A stretch of 64,000 nucleotides of DNA. Origin: Mycolicibacter hiberniae. GTDB taxonomy: Bacteria > Actinomycetota > Actinomycetes > Mycobacteriales > Mycobacteriaceae. Positions 38,715 to 47,498 of this stretch are shown piece after piece. The DNA lies in NCBI RefSeq assembly GCF_010729485.1, contig NZ_AP022609.1, positions 1,550,001 through 1,614,000 of the forward strand, in the 5' to 3' direction. The position numbers and the translations under genes were made by a program. The number at the start of each line of letters is the position of its first letter. Within the stretch, counting starts at the first letter, position 1. The notes under the pieces were generated by a model. It was not told the origin of the DNA, ran no database searches, and saw only the letters and a program-made list of their open reading frames with translations.

Positions 38715-40672
38715 CCGACCATCCGGAATTCAGCGAAGTGGAGCCGCCGCCGCCCGAAATCTCCTGGGCGGCAAGGGTGATGTGCGCAGTGCGCGAGTTG
38801 GAGGACGCGGCAAAGTTCCCCGCCACGGTGACGCGGGTCAAGGAGGCGGTGGGCGCCAAATTCGCTGCAGCATTCCTGCCCGCGGACCGGCTCTATGACG
38901 GCGACCGGCCGTCGTGGGAGCGGCGGGTCGATGAGGCCGTCACAGCGCTGACAAAGCAGAAATACCTGCGCCGACTCAAGGGCGCGCTACGCACCACCAC
39001 TGCCGGTCGTCAGCACTACGACACCGCGTGCCGGCTCGGTGCGCTGGTAGCCGCGGCGCCCGCACCGACTGTCGAAAAGGCGCCTGCGCCACCCGACCTG
39101 TTGCAGCCCGGGGTGGTGACCGCGCCACTGCGCCCAAAGCTTCGGCCGCCAGTGGGACATGATGAGAACCTCGACCGCTACCCGGCCACCTCCTCATTCA
39201 CGTCATCGGTGCCAGGATTCGTCGACGAGGAGCAGCCTGCGGACGAAGCCGAACCGGTCATGATCGAGCTGAATCTGCGCTACGGGATCGGTGCAAAACC
39301 ACCCGTCCCCGGCGGTTTGGGCGCGGCGATCGCCCGGGTCGAGTACCTGTGGACATTAGTTGGTGCGCAAGGCAAACCGAGCGTGATAGCCGATCAATAC
39401 CTGTCCGGCGAGCTGACGCCGGCGCAGATGCAGAACATCGCGACCGCAGACTCCGCTGCCGGCGACTGGCCCTACCGGGCCATCTATCGCATCTGGCCCG
39501 ACTTCGAGGTGCACCGCCAGATCGATGTCTCCACCACGACGGTCAAGGCGGTACCCGCGCAGCGTTCGTTCGCCGCCTTCGGCGACGGCATCGTCTGGGC
39601 GGTGATCGACTCCGGGATCGCCGGCAAGCACCCGCACTTCCAGGGTGACCACACGCTCGATGATCCGTCGGTGGCAGACCTGCATCATGACTTCGTCTCC
39701 GGCAGCATAGATCCCGCCGCCGCTCTCATCGATGAGGACGGACACGGAACGCACGTGGCCGGCATCATCGCCGGCGGCCTGACCCGGTGGAAGCCCGACC
39801 GCGGAGAACCCCACGCGATCGCCGTAGAGAGGCGGCGCAACAACGGGGCCGTGGCCGGCGCCGACCCGATCCTGTCGCCGCGGCCGGTGGAGCTCGAAGC
39901 GCTCAACGGCGTTGCGCCGCGCGCGAAATTGGTCAGCCTGAAGGTACTCGGCGGCCTGGGCGACCTCACGACCCGGACTGCCCGGGTTATCGAGGCGCTG
40001 GCCCACATCCGCGAGACGAACGGCGACACCGGCAAGCTGAGCAGAATCCACGGCGCCAATCTCAGCCTGGGCTACGACTTCCTGGCGGAGTGGTTCGCCT
40101 GCGGACAGAGCCCGCTGTGCCTGGAGGTGAACCGGTTGGTCCGCACCGGCGTCGTCGTGGTGGTCGCGGCCGGAAACTCCGGTTACGTCAAACTCAATGT
40201 CCAGAAGTCCGACGTCAACCAGTTCAGCGCCGCCGTCACGATCAACGATCCGGGTAACGCCGACTTGGCCATCACGGTTGGTTCGACGCACCGGGATGCG
40301 CCCCACACCAACGGGATTTCCTACTTCTCCTCGCGCGGGCCGACCGGGGACGGCCGGCCCAAACCCGACCTGGTGGCACCGGGCGAGCTGATCACCTCGG
40401 CTGCTGCCGGCGAGAACCTCGGCAGAATCCAGCGAGCCAACTTCGAGGGGCTCGACGGCGCAGCGGTGTACATCCAGGACAGCGGCACCAGCATGGCCGC
40501 CCCGCACGTGTCCGGTGCCATCGCGGCGTTTCTTTCCGTACAGCGGGAATTCGTGGGGAGGCCCGACGAGGTCAAGCGAATCTTCACCTCGTCCGCGACG
40601 TCGCTCAATCGTGATCCGAGCTTTCAAGGCGCCGGCCTGGTCGACCTCATGCGCGCGCTGCAAACACGGTGA
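38711..40672 (+). CDS. Cytoplasmic S8 (subtilisin) protease with an extra N-terminal region
   Basis: A 653-residue subtilisin-type serine protease with no signal peptide. The triad is Asp300 (VIDSGIAG), His345 (GHGTHVAG) and Ser594 (SGTSMAAPH); the oxyanion Asn is in VAAGNSG. Residues about 15-110 form a separate alpha/beta region (RVKEAVG, SWERRVDEAVTALTKQKYL, TTTAGRQ) that resembles a winged helix of the Mrr-N type; this is my inference. A Pro-rich linker follows. Between the His and Ser blocks there are inserts of about 60 residues. GTG 38699 is an alternative start. Its stop is 21 bases before a large alpha/beta hydrolase, so they are one operon. Confidence 0.9.
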   Translation: MTDHPEFSEVEPPPPEISWAARVMCAVRELEDAAKFPATVTRVKEAVGAKFAAAFLPADRLYDGDRPSWERRVDEAVTALTKQKYLRRLKGALRTTTAGRQHYDTACRLGALVAAAPAPTVEKAPAPPDLLQPGVVTAPLRPKLRPPVGHDENLDRYPATSSFTSSVPGFVDEEQPADEAEPVMIELNLRYGIGAKPPVPGGLGAAIARVEYLWTLVGAQGKPSVIADQYLSGELTPAQMQNIATADSAAGDWPYRAIYRIWPDFEVHRQIDVSTTTVKAVPAQRSFAAFGDGIVWAVIDSGIAGKHPHFQGDHTLDDPSVADLHHDFVSGSIDPAAALIDEDGHGTHVAGIIAGGLTRWKPDRGEPHAIAVERRRNNGAVAGADPILSPRPVELEALNGVAPRAKLVSLKVLGGLGDLTTRTARVIEALAHIRETNGDTGKLSRIHGANLSLGYDFLAEWFACGQSPLCLEVNRLVRTGVVVVVAAGNSGYVKLNVQKSDVNQFSAAVTINDPGNADLAITVGSTHRDAPHTNGISYFSSRGPTGDGRPKPDLVAPGELITSAAAGENLGRIQRANFEGLDGAAVYIQDSGTSMAAPHVSGAIAAFLSVQREFVGRPDEVKRIFTSSATSLNRDPSFQGAGLVDLMRALQTR

Positions 40673-40693
40673 CATCGGGGAAGGGGAACCGCA

Positions 40694-42046
40694 ATGACCA
40701 TCACCGCCACCGCCCCCTGGGCGTTGTCATTCGATGCCCGCGGAGATGTCGACCAGGATGGTGAGCGGCAATTCCTGGCGCAACTCGAGGCCGCCGACGT
40801 CGCCGATCTGGTGATTTTCAGCCACGGCTGGAACAACGACGAGGCGACAGCCGCCTCGCTCTACCAGCGATGGTCCGACCTGCTCGACGAGCAACTCGGT
40901 GCTGGCCGCACCATCGGCTTCCTGGGCATCCGCTGGCCTTCGGCAATGTGGCGCGACGAACCCATTCCGGACTTCGACCCCACGCCCGGTGGCGCGGCGG
41001 CCGGGGGCGCTGGATTGCACGACACCGCCACGACGTTCGACGCCGACCCGACTCTGAGCCCACAACAGGTGGCCGACCTCGTCGCCCTGTTCCCTTCGGG
41101 GGCCGCCGAGCTCAACGAACTGACCGCACTGCTGGCGACGGAGCCCAACCAGGACCAACGCGACGAGATGTTCGCGGCCATGCGCAAATTCAGCGACAAG
41201 GTGCGGGCCGGGTTCGACGACGGCGAGGCCGAGACCGCCGACCCCACCCGGCCGCGCATGTTGGCCGACGACAAGCGCGCCGACGACGTCTTCGAGAGCT
41301 TCGCCGACGCCCTCACCGAAGCGGGCATCGACGTCAGCGATGGGGGCGGGGGTGGTGGCGCCGGTCTCGGCGACAACATCAGGAAGCTGTGGCTGGGCGC
41401 CAAGCAGGCGCTGCGTCAGCTGACCTACTGGCAGATGAAGAACCGTGCCGGGGTTATCGGAGAACGTGGCCTGGGCCCCCTGCTGGGACGCATCGCCGCC
41501 CGATTTCCCCACCTGCGAATCCATTTGGTGGGCCATAGTTTCGGTGCCCGGGTGGTGTCCTTTGCGTTGGCCGGCGGACCAACCACCACGCCGTCGCCGG
41601 TCAAGTCGGTCACGCTGCTTGAGGGCGCCTTCTCCCGCTTCGCGTTCCTCGATCGGCTCCCGTTCTCGTCCCCGCACCCCGGTGGCGCACTGGCCGGCCG
41701 ACTGTCCCGCGTCGACGGACCGGTGACGGTCTGTCATTCCAGCCACGACATGGCCCTGGGCGTGATGTACCCCTTGGCCTCGGCCGCCGCCGGCGATGAC
41801 AGTGCCGGCATCGACGATGATCCGCTGGGCCGGTGGCGCGCCATCGGTTCGCTGGGCGCCTATCAGGCACCGACCGAGCCGATCGGCGCAGTCCGGACCC
41901 CGTATTCCTTCGCCACGGGCGCCATCCTCAATGTGGATGCCTCGTCGAAAGTGATCAAGGGTGGTCCGCCGGCCGGCGCACACAGCGACATCTTCTATCC
42001 AGAGCTGGCCTGGATTGTGGCTTCAGCGGCTGGGCTTACCTCCTAG
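40694..42046 (+). CDS. Cytoplasmic alpha/beta hydrolase paired with the S8 protease
   Basis: A 450-residue alpha/beta hydrolase without signal peptide. The first strand leads to the oxyanion motif FSHGWNND near residue 45; the nucleophile elbow is GHSFGARVV with Ser282. The acid and His probably lie in VCHSSHDMAL and GAHSDIFYPE. An insert of about 140 acidic residues, with a GGGGGGAG linker near residue 220, separates the first strands from the elbow. The HGWNN pattern recalls DUF900-type hydrolases. The substrate is not known. GGGGAACC and a good spacing support ATG 40694. The 3' end overlaps the convergent FAD gene by four bases. Confidence 0.8.
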   Translation: MTITATAPWALSFDARGDVDQDGERQFLAQLEAADVADLVIFSHGWNNDEATAASLYQRWSDLLDEQLGAGRTIGFLGIRWPSAMWRDEPIPDFDPTPGGAAAGGAGLHDTATTFDADPTLSPQQVADLVALFPSGAAELNELTALLATEPNQDQRDEMFAAMRKFSDKVRAGFDDGEAETADPTRPRMLADDKRADDVFESFADALTEAGIDVSDGGGGGGAGLGDNIRKLWLGAKQALRQLTYWQMKNRAGVIGERGLGPLLGRIAARFPHLRIHLVGHSFGARVVSFALAGGPTTTPSPVKSVTLLEGAFSRFAFLDRLPFSSPHPGGALAGRLSRVDGPVTVCHSSHDMALGVMYPLASAAAGDDSAGIDDDPLGRWRAIGSLGAYQAPTEPIGAVRTPYSFATGAILNVDASSKVIKGGPPAGAHSDIFYPELAWIVASAAGLTS

Positions 42047-43635
42047 CGGGATTGCGCAGCCGCGCTGGCACCGGCCCGCCGGCCGGCGAACACGCAGTCG
42101 GCGATCGACAGTCCACTGACATAGGAGTTCGAGGCGACGCCGATGGCCGTGCGCCCGGCGCTGTAGAGCCCGGGAATCGGAGCGCCGTCGGCATCCACGA
42201 CGGCGCCGGTGTCCTCGGCGACCCGGACACCGCCCAGGGTGAGCATCGGGGTGGGCCGCAGCACGTTGGGCCGCACGGAGATGTCCATCAGCGTGAACGG
42301 TGCCTGGTCGATACGGCGACAGAAATCCGCGGGTTTGCCGACCGGATCTTCGGTGCCGGAGTCGATCGCCTGGTTGTGTGCGGCGACGGTGGCGGCCAAG
42401 CCCTCCGGGTCGATACCGGCGGCCCGAGCCACCTCGGCCAGCGTCGCACCGCGCACCGCGCCGCCGAAGATCAGCGAGGCGCCCTGAGCGCGCTGGAACC
42501 ACAGCGTCTGCGTGAGGAGCTGGCGCCGCGCCTCCGACATCAGCCCGGCGTCGGCCAGAATCCAGCCCTGGCTGCCGTGGTTCTTCACCATGGCCTGCCC
42601 GACCGCGGCGCCGTAACGCGACTCGTCGATCACCCGCCGGCCGTCGGCGTCGACGATGATCGCCGAGATGAACGCACTCGGGGGTGTGATGAACTTCCAC
42701 ACCGAGACGTTGTCCATGCGGTCGGTCACCGCGCCGACACTCTGTGCCAGCGCGATACCGCTGCCGTCGTCGCCGCTGGTTCCCAGCGGCAGGCCGCCGT
42801 CGAACTCCGGGGCATAGCGCCTGCGCCACTCGGTGTTGGCGATGAAGCCCCCGGCGCAGATGATCACCCCGCGCCGCGCGGTGATCTCGATGGTCTGGCC
42901 GTAGCGTTTCTGCAGCTTCTCCAGCCGGCGGTCCATGGCGGCACGCAGGGGCGGGAAGTAGACGCCGGGTTTCGACGACAGTGCAGCCAACCGGGCATAC
43001 CGGCGCTGGATGCGGCGCGGCGCCTGCCCCATGGTGGTGGCCCGCACCCCGGTCACCCGGCCGGACGGGTCCGCCAGCAGGTCGGTGACGGTGGTCTGCG
43101 GGCGGAAGTCCACGCCGAGCCGGCGGGCCGATTCGGCCAGGGGCGCGTAGATCTGCTTGCCGGACGTGCCTTTGCCGTAGGCGCGGTGACCGCGCTGCAC
43201 CGGCGGGGTCTGAGAGCGGAACGCACCGGCGTTCTCACTTCCCGAGTGGTACAGGTAGTAGCGGTTGTTGGGAAAAGACGTCTTGTAGGGGCACAGTCCG
43301 GGGTTGAACGGCACCCCGTGCGCCTGCAGCCAGTCGATCATCTCCGGGCTGCCGTCGACGAAGCGCTGCAACGTCTCGGGTTGCACCGCGTCGCCGACCT
43401 CCAGGCGCAGGTAGTCCAGCATCTGCTCGGCGGTGTCGTGGACCCCGGCGGCGCGCTGGACCGACGTCCCGCCACCGGCATAGATGATGCCGCCGGAGAT
43501 CGCGGTGGCGCCGCCACCGTTGGCGCGGTCCACCGCGATGACGTCGGCGCCCAGTTCGCGGGCGGTGATGGCGGCCGTGGTGCCGGCCGCCCCGTACCCG
43601 ACGATGACGACGTCGGTCGTCACGCTGGTGGTCAT
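42043..43635 (-). CDS. FAD-binding dehydrogenase (3-ketosteroid dehydrogenase-like)
   Basis: A 530-residue flavoprotein of the fumarate reductase/3-ketosteroid delta-1-dehydrogenase family. The FAD dinucleotide motif is GYGAAGTTAAITARELG with the acid at the end of the second strand (VIAVDRA); a GGATAISGG loop follows; RRGVIICAGGF and the C-terminal GLYSAGRTAIG complete the FAD site. The substrate cannot be told, and steroid oxidation is only one option. ATG 43635 matches the family start; GAGGAAGAGG lies upstream. Confidence 0.88.
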   Translation of the reverse strand: MTTSVTTDVVIVGYGAAGTTAAITARELGADVIAVDRANGGGATAISGGIIYAGGGTSVQRAAGVHDTAEQMLDYLRLEVGDAVQPETLQRFVDGSPEMIDWLQAHGVPFNPGLCPYKTSFPNNRYYLYHSGSENAGAFRSQTPPVQRGHRAYGKGTSGKQIYAPLAESARRLGVDFRPQTTVTDLLADPSGRVTGVRATTMGQAPRRIQRRYARLAALSSKPGVYFPPLRAAMDRRLEKLQKRYGQTIEITARRGVIICAGGFIANTEWRRRYAPEFDGGLPLGTSGDDGSGIALAQSVGAVTDRMDNVSVWKFITPPSAFISAIIVDADGRRVIDESRYGAAVGQAMVKNHGSQGWILADAGLMSEARRQLLTQTLWFQRAQGASLIFGGAVRGATLAEVARAAGIDPEGLAATVAAHNQAIDSGTEDPVGKPADFCRRIDQAPFTLMDISVRPNVLRPTPMLTLGGVRVAEDTGAVVDADGAPIPGLYSAGRTAIGVASNSYVSGLSIADCVFAGRRAGASAAAQSR

Positions 43636-43818
43636 ATGCGTCCTCTTCCTCGACGGGGTGCGCTGAACGGACCTCAATGTAACAGTCACTAGTTCGGCCC
43701 TCACGGGAAGTGACCAGCGCCGATGACGCGGTTTGGGTGAAAAGGGGAACAGGTTCTAAACCGGCGCGGCCGCTCCGCGCGGCCGCCCTGCGCGCTTCCC
43801 GGCGGTGCAGGGGCGAAG

Positions 43819-44673
43819 ATGAACGGCATGATGGATCGGTTGTGGCGCGTGGTGGTGTTGCTGGTGGTGGCCCTGGCAGCTGCGGTGACGGCGGCGCTGC
43901 CCGCCGGCGCCGCACCGGGCCCGGATCCGGTCGCGGTGGTCGCCGACCTGGTGGCCGCGGACCAGGCGTTGCGCAATCCGTCCTCGCCGGAGCAGGTGCT
44001 GGCCGCCGCGGCCCGGCGCCAGCAGGTCGCCTACCGCACCCTGGGCGCACACCCCGAGTGGGACGCGATCGCCCGCCCCCGGGTCCCGGCGGCGCTGCTC
44101 GCGGTCTACGACCGCAACATCGATGCTCGCCGGCACCTGATGGCGTTGACCGATCCGAAGACCACCATGCCGGCGTGGCGGGTGGTTCCGCCGGTGCCGG
44201 CCAACGAGCTGGTGGCGAGCTACCGGGCGGCCGAGGCGGCGTCCGGGGTGCCGTGGAACTACCTGGCGGCGATCAATTTCGTGGAGACCGGCTTCGGCCG
44301 CATCAACGGGGTCAGCGATGACGCCGCCCAGGGCCCGATGCAGTTCCTGCCGTCGACGTTTGCGGCCTACGGCAACGGCGGAGACATCCACTCGCCCCGG
44401 GACAGCATCATGGCGGCGGGCCGGCTGTTGGCGGCCAACGGATTTGCCACCAACAGGGACCGGGCGATCTGGAATTACAACCACTCCGACCACTACGTGC
44501 AGGCGGTCAACGACTACGCCGCGGTCATCGGGGGCGATCCGGCCGGGTTCGCCGGCTACTACCGCTGGGACACCTATTACCGCACCACTGCCGGCGATCT
44601 GCTGCTGCCGATCGGCTATGCGTCCTCGACGCGGATTCCCGTCGAGCAGTATCTGGCCGCACACCCGCAGTAA
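43819..44673 (+). CDS. Secreted lytic transglycosylase
   Basis: A 284-residue exported enzyme of the SLT/goose-lysozyme-like fold that cuts peptidoglycan glycan strands. The signal peptide runs to about residue 32 (VVVLLVVALAAAVTAALPAGA). The catalytic Glu is in AAINFVETGFGR near residue 155. DAAQGPMQFLPSTFAAYG and the later IWNYNHSDHYV are the substrate-groove motifs. It could start at ATG 43828. The 183 bases upstream are shared with the divergent FAD gene. Confidence 0.9.
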   Translation: MNGMMDRLWRVVVLLVVALAAAVTAALPAGAAPGPDPVAVVADLVAADQALRNPSSPEQVLAAAARRQQVAYRTLGAHPEWDAIARPRVPAALLAVYDRNIDARRHLMALTDPKTTMPAWRVVPPVPANELVASYRAAEAASGVPWNYLAAINFVETGFGRINGVSDDAAQGPMQFLPSTFAAYGNGGDIHSPRDSIMAAGRLLAANGFATNRDRAIWNYNHSDHYVQAVNDYAAVIGGDPAGFAGYYRWDTYYRTTAGDLLLPIGYASSTRIPVEQYLAAHPQ

Positions 44674-44677
44674 CGCC

Positions 44678-45037
44678 TCAGCGTTGCTGGGCGCGCCACT
44701 TGTCCAGCACCCGGCGATCGCGTTTGGTCGGGCGTCCGGCGCCGCGCTCGCGTGCGGCCACCGGAGTCACCGAGGCCGGTGGGGGCGTGCGATCGAGATA
44801 GCAGGTCAGCGCGTCCGGCGCACCCACCCGTTTCTGAATCACCCGCAGCACCTCGACGGTCCGGGTGCGATCGCCGATCTGCGCTCGCACCACGTCACCG
44901 GGGCAGACCGTCGTCGCCGGTTTGGCCGGGCGGTCGTTGACGCGCACATGCCCGCCGCGGCACGCCGCGGCCGCATCCGGTCGGGTCTTGGTCAGTCGCA
45001 CCGCCCACAGCCACCGATCCACCCGGGTCGAGTCCAT
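44678..45037 (-). CDS. S4-domain RNA-binding protein (HslR-like)
   Basis: A 119-residue protein with an N-terminal S4 domain: TRVDRWLWAVRLTKTRPDAAAAC (landmarks DRWLWAVRL and TRPDA) and GHVRVNDRPAKPA. It ends with a basic GRPTKRDRR tail. HslR proteins bind stalled ribosome-tRNA complexes during heat stress. It converges with the transglycosylase, four bases apart. Confidence 0.88.
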   Translation of the reverse strand: MDSTRVDRWLWAVRLTKTRPDAAAACRGGHVRVNDRPAKPATTVCPGDVVRAQIGDRTRTVEVLRVIQKRVGAPDALTCYLDRTPPPASVTPVAARERGAGRPTKRDRRVLDKWRAQQR

Positions 45038-45043
45038 GTGGGC

Positions 45044-45658
45044 TCAGCGTGAGGCGTTGAGGATCTTGATCGCGAAGACGAGCGTGTCGCCCGGCAGGAT
45101 GCCGGCGCTGGGCTGGCCCTGCGGATAGCCGTCCGCGGGGACCATGGCGACCGCCACCGTGGACCCGACTTTCTGCCCGGCGATGGCCTTCTGGAATCCC
45201 GGGACCACGCGGTCGAGTCCGAAGTCGACCGGCTTGCCGCGTTCGTAGCTGCTGTCGAACACCGACCCGTCGCGGCCATTGACACCCATGTAGCAGACCG
45301 AGACCGTGGCATGGTCCCCGACGACCCGGCCCTGGCCGGCGTGCAGGGTGTGCACTTCGGTGCGGGTCACCGTGAACGGTCCCGTCACCGCCACCCGCGG
45401 CGCGGCGGAGTCGGTGGAGCCGGTCACCGCGACGCTGCCGGTGGCGCCTGTGAGCGTCCACTCCGGTGCCACATCCTCGGCCGGCGGGGTGGCGGGGCAG
45501 GCGGTCACCGTGTCGCCGCCCGGGGGCATGAACAGGTCGGTGACCGACGAGGTCTTCGACGACGAAGTCGTGCTGTCGGAACCCCCGCAGGCGGCCAGCG
45601 TCACGGCCAGCGCGGCGACACCCGCGAGTGCGAAGCAGCGAGATATACGCGAATTCAT
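45044..45658 (-). CDS. FKBP-type peptidyl-prolyl isomerase, lipoprotein
   Basis: A 204-residue lipoprotein. The signal peptide ends in the lipobox LAAC near residue 25, so it should be lipid-anchored on the outer face. Residues about 95-204 form an FKBP domain: VCYMGVNGRDGSVFDSSY (landmarks NGRDGSVFDSSY), VVPGFQKAIAGQKVGS, then GYPQGQP and DTLVFAIKIL. It would help folding of exported proteins. A paralogue 1.2 kb to the right (46846-47403) shares most of these motifs. The stop is six bases before the S4 gene start. Confidence 0.88.
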   Translation of the reverse strand: MNSRISRCFALAGVAALAVTLAACGGSDSTTSSSKTSSVTDLFMPPGGDTVTACPATPPAEDVAPEWTLTGATGSVAVTGSTDSAAPRVAVTGPFTVTRTEVHTLHAGQGRVVGDHATVSVCYMGVNGRDGSVFDSSYERGKPVDFGLDRVVPGFQKAIAGQKVGSTVAVAMVPADGYPQGQPSAGILPGDTLVFAIKILNASR

Positions 45659-45701
45659 CTGGGTCAGGCTACAGCCCGGCCGGCCGCGGCGAGACCGTCG
45701 G

Positions 45702-46715
45702 TTATCCGGAAGTCTTGACCACCAGCTTGCCGACGTTCTTGCCGTCGAAGAGCATGTTGATCGCGGTCGGCAGCTGGTCGAAGCCCTCGACCACGGTCTC
45801 AAGCGGGGTGAGTTTTCCGGCGGTGATCAACTCGGCGATCTCGCCGGCGGCCTCGCGTGCGCGGCCGAAGTGATCGAGCACGATAAAGCCCTGCACAGTC
45901 GCCCGCTGGATCAACAGGTTGCCGAACGCGCGCGGCCCGGGCGGCGGGTCGGTCTCGTTGTAACCCGAGATCAGCCCACACAGCGCGACCCGCGCGCCGA
46001 CGTTGAGCCGCGCAAACACCGCATCCATGATGTCGCCGCCGACGTTCTCGAAGTCGACGTCGATACCGTCGGGGGTCGCGGCGGCAAGCTGGCCGGCCCA
46101 GTCGTCGGCGCGGTAGTCCACCGCCGCGTCGAAACCCAGCTGATCGGTCAGCAGCGCGCATTTCTCCGGTCCGCCGGCGATCCCGACGACGCGTGCCCCG
46201 CCGGCCTTGGCGAGCTGACCGGCGACGGAACCGACCGCGCCCGCGGCGGCGGAGACGACGACGGTCTCGCCCGCGCGCGGCTTGCCGATGTCGCGGATCC
46301 CTACCCACGCGGTCAGACCCGTCATGCCGAGCGCGCCCAGGTAGGTGCTGGGCGAGACGCCTTCGGCGATCTTGACCGGGGCCAGCGGCATCGTGTCGGA
46401 GACGACGACGTACTCCTGCCAGCCGGTCAGCCCCTGCACGGTCTGGCCGACCGGATATCTCGCGTTGTTCGACGCGACCACCACACCCAGACCGCCGGCA
46501 CGCATGACTTCTCCGATGCCGACCGGCGGCAGGTAGGACGGCGTGGCGTTGATCCACATCCGGTTGGTCGGGTCCAGTGAGATCCAGTCGACCCGCACCA
46601 GCGCCTCACCGTCGCCGATCTGCGGCACCGGTTGCTCGCTGAGTTCGAACGTGCCCGGGCCGATGCGGCCGGCGGGCCGCTCACGCAGGAGGAAACGGCG
46701 ATTTCGATCGGTCAT
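45702..46715 (-). CDS. NADP-dependent oxidoreductase (MDR, leukotriene-reductase type)
   Basis: A 337-residue medium-chain reductase without structural zinc. The nucleotide-binding motif is SAAAGAVGSVAGQLAK near residue 160, preceded by the family LGMTGLTAW. The N-terminal RPAGRIGPGTFELSE and ISLDPTNRMW fit 2-alkenal or leukotriene B4 reductases (YncB type). It would reduce reactive alkenals or quinones in the cytosol with NADPH. It sits between two FKBP paralogues on the same strand. Confidence 0.9.
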   Translation of the reverse strand: MTDRNRRFLLRERPAGRIGPGTFELSEQPVPQIGDGEALVRVDWISLDPTNRMWINATPSYLPPVGIGEVMRAGGLGVVVASNNARYPVGQTVQGLTGWQEYVVVSDTMPLAPVKIAEGVSPSTYLGALGMTGLTAWVGIRDIGKPRAGETVVVSAAAGAVGSVAGQLAKAGGARVVGIAGGPEKCALLTDQLGFDAAVDYRADDWAGQLAAATPDGIDVDFENVGGDIMDAVFARLNVGARVALCGLISGYNETDPPPGPRAFGNLLIQRATVQGFIVLDHFGRAREAAGEIAELITAGKLTPLETVVEGFDQLPTAINMLFDGKNVGKLVVKTSG

Positions 46716-46799
46716 GAGCGCACGCTACCGGATCACAACGGTCCCTGGCAATGACACTGAATTCAATTGGCAGACAATGTAATACAGGGTCCATGCGGG

Positions 46800-46828
46800 T
46801 CGGCCGGCGCGCTGTGCGCGGGCCGGCC
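46800..46828 (-). terminator. Possible hairpin terminator after the second FKBP gene
   Basis: GGCCGGCGCGC-TGT-GCGCGGGCCGGCC forms a GC-rich imperfect hairpin about 18 bases past the FKBP stop. There is no U-tract. It separates the FKBP and reductase genes. Confidence 0.4.
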
Positions 46829-46845
46829 CGGCGCGGCGCGGCCGA

Positions 46846-47403
46846 TCAGCCGGTTACGCCCAAGATCTTGATGGCGAACACCAGGGTGTCGCCCGGCCGG
46901 ATTCCGGCGCGGGGCTGGCCCTCGGGGTAACCGTCGGCGGAGGTCATCGCCACGGCCACCGTGGATCCGACGGTTTGGCCGGCGATGGCCTTCTGGAACC
47001 CCGGTACCACCCCGGTGAGCGGGAAGTCGGCCGGGACGCCCCGCGCATAGCTGCTGTCGAACACCGACCCGTCGCGCCCGTTGACGCCCAGATAGCAGAC
47101 CGACACCGTGGCGGTGTTCGCCACCACCGGACCGTTGCCGGCCCGCAGCGTGTGCACCTGGGTCGAGGTCACGCTGAACGGCGTGGTCACGTCTATCCGG
47201 GGTGCGCTGGTGTCGGTGGAGCCGGTGACGGCGACGCTGCCGGTGGTGCCGGCATGCGTCCACTCCGCGGTACCGCCGCTCGCCGGCGCCGCACTGGGGC
47301 AGGTGTCGGCCGCCGCGGCCGTGCCCGCCGGACCGAAGGGCAGCGTCAGCGCGGCGACAGTGGCAGACAGGGCGAGCAACCAAGACATCCGAGGCGATTT
47401 CAC
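46846..47403 (-). CDS. FKBP-type peptidyl-prolyl isomerase, secreted
   Basis: A 185-residue FKBP. It has a signal peptide (WLLALSATVAALTLPFG, cleaved near TAAAA) but no lipobox, so it is secreted, unlike its paralogue at 45044. The FKBP marks are VCYLGVNGRDGSVFDSSY (landmark NGRDGSVFDSSY), VVPGFQKAIAGQTVGS and DTLVFAIKIL. GTG 47403 was chosen because it gives the basic n-region MKSPR; ATG 47388 would leave the signal peptide without a positive charge. Confidence 0.85.
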   Translation of the reverse strand: MKSPRMSWLLALSATVAALTLPFGPAGTAAAADTCPSAAPASGGTAEWTHAGTTGSVAVTGSTDTSAPRIDVTTPFSVTSTQVHTLRAGNGPVVANTATVSVCYLGVNGRDGSVFDSSYARGVPADFPLTGVVPGFQKAIAGQTVGSTVAVAMTSADGYPEGQPRAGIRPGDTLVFAIKILGVTG

Positions 47404-47498
47404 CTCCGCCACGTTACAGGCCGGCGACGGCGTCATCGGCAGTCCGCCGCGAGCCGAAACCAGCCCCGTCGAACCGGACCCGCCACTAGTCTCTGCTG

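Noticed and set aside
41833..43692. 619-codon open frame on the plus strand
   Set aside because: It is antisense to the FAD dehydrogenase, which has a full FAD-binding motif in the correct frame.
43760..43800. GC-rich self-complementary stretch between divergent genes
   Set aside because: It lies upstream of both neighbouring genes, so it cannot be a terminator for either, and its repeats are made of GCGGCCGC-type simple sequence.
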